Assembly: GCA_017481565.1 (NCBI GenBank) | Contig: JAFUOZ010000009.1 | Location: 1-62,832 of the forward strand | Reading direction: 5' to 3' | DNA from: Oscillospiraceae bacterium | GTDB lineage: Bacteria; Bacillota; Clostridia; Oscillospirales; Ruminococcaceae | Length of the DNA: 62,832 nucleotides | Shown: piece by piece, positions 62,402 through 62,832 of the stretch | How the letters are laid out: each line of letters starts with the position of its first letter | Position numbering within the stretch: the stretch's first letter is position 1 | Notes under the pieces: generated by a model | Database searches by the model: none | What the model was told of the DNA's origin: nothing | Seen by the model: only the letters and a program-made list of their open reading frames with translations | Made by a program: the position numbers and the translations under genes

Positions 62402-62832
62402 ATGGATTCAAACAAAAGACCCGAATCAATGGCACGTATTCAGACTGAGGCTCAGGCTGCCGCTTTTATTGATGAGCAGATCGCCGCTGTCCGTGAGCAG
62501 GTAGGAGACAAAAAGGTTCTTCTGGCTCTTTCAGGCGGTGTTGACAGCTCTGTTGTTGCAGCACTTCTGATAAAGGCCATAGGCAAGCAGCTTGTATGTG
62601 TTCACGTAAACCACGGACTTATGCGTAAGGGTGAAAGTGAGCAGGTTATCGAGGTTTTCAAAAATCAGCTCGATGCTAACCTTATCTACATCGACGCTAC
62701 AGATCGTTTCCTCGATCTTCTTGCAGGTGTTTCCGAACCCGAAAAGAAGCGTAAGATCATCGGCGGTGAGTTCATCAAGGTATTCGATGAAGAAGCAAGC
62801 AAGCTTGAGGGCATTTCCTTCCTTGCACAGGG
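62402..62832 (+). CDS. guaA: GMP synthase ATP-pyrophosphatase domain (partial, runs off the window)
   Basis: The first 143 residues are visible. After a 20-residue lead they match the ATP-PPase domain of GMP synthase: the PP-loop is [13 protein letters not shown], followed by [14 protein letters not shown] and [16 protein letters not shown]. It converts XMP to GMP with ATP and ammonia. Standard bacterial GuaA begins with a glutamine amidotransferase domain of about 190 residues; here it is absent, with a strong GGAGG and ATG and only 63 bp to the upstream gene. It may be a two-subunit enzyme or carry the amidotransferase elsewhere. Confidence 0.85.
   Translation, partial: MDSNKRPESMARIQTEAQAAAFIDEQIAAVREQVGDKKVLLALSGGVDSSVVAALLIKAIGKQLVCVHVNHGLMRKGESEQVIEVFKNQLDANLIYIDATDRFLDLLAGVSEPEKKRKIIGGEFIKVFDEEASKLEGISFLAQ

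Overview
The window looks like a chromosomal segment of a low-GC, spore-forming, Gram-positive anaerobe of the Clostridia. A Ruminococcus-like member of the Oscillospiraceae fits best. The reasons are SpoIIID with a sigma-E-type promoter, a T-box upstream of pheST, an L-box upstream of asd-dapA-dapB, the dgt-dnaG-rpoD operon, a clostridial FtsA-like/RecD2/ComF/MreB operon, plant-fibre enzymes (GH2, GH5, a GH44-like protein, a CE2-type esterase) and a flagellin. The genus is an inference, because no ribosomal RNA lies in the window.

Layout. 0-4.1 kb (minus strand): spoIIID, then a VTC-domain / DUF4956 / CotH-kinase cluster. 4.2-9.3 kb (plus): a cytoplasmic GH2 enzyme, a palindromic repeat, a cysteine-synthase-family gene and a PflA-like radical SAM gene. 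9.4-19.3 kb (plus): one long operon of an FtsA-like actin fold protein, RecD2, ComF, MreB, a LacI regulator, a PfkB sugar kinase and a secreted GH5 glycanase. 19.4-23.5 kb (minus): a putative metal exporter, an ArsB/NhaD-type permease and a membrane-anchored GH44-like protein that has lost its acid/base glutamate. 23.7-25.9 kb: a membrane-bound PAS-GGDEF protein. 25.9-39.2 kb (minus): a DUF4303 protein, T-box-pheS-pheT, dgt-dnaG-rpoD-rrf2, an IMPACT-family gene, rpmE, and an L-box-controlled asd-dapA-dapB operon. 39.3-41.6 kb (plus): queA-tgt for queuosine.

41.7-46.0 kb is an AT-rich accessory block of small membrane-anchored or membrane proteins with no recognised family. It contains a tandem gene duplication with one frameshifted copy and four copies of a repeat derived from the 3' end of a neighbouring gene. 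46.1-50.0 kb holds ilvE, tRNA-Arg(CCU), a histidine phosphatase, a membrane protein and an RluA-type pseudouridine synthase. 50.0-51.8 kb holds a solitary flagellin behind a sigma-28-type promoter and a structured, GGA-rich leader, followed by a small lipoprotein. 51.8-55.7 kb is a MacB/FtsX-like ABC exporter. 55.8-59.3 kb is a patatin / CE2 esterase / PARG-like macrodomain / unknown-protein operon. 59.4-62.8 kb holds a GNAT acetyltransferase, an OPT transporter with a PqqD-like partner, and the start of a GMP synthase gene that lacks the usual N-terminal amidotransferase domain.

No phage, transposase, CRISPR array or complete mobile element was seen. The items most worth checking are the GH44-like pseudoenzyme next to two permeases, the GH5 barrel with an inserted jelly-roll, the 41.7-46 kb duplicated island, the OPT+PqqD pair, the GMP synthase arrangement and the flagellin leader.
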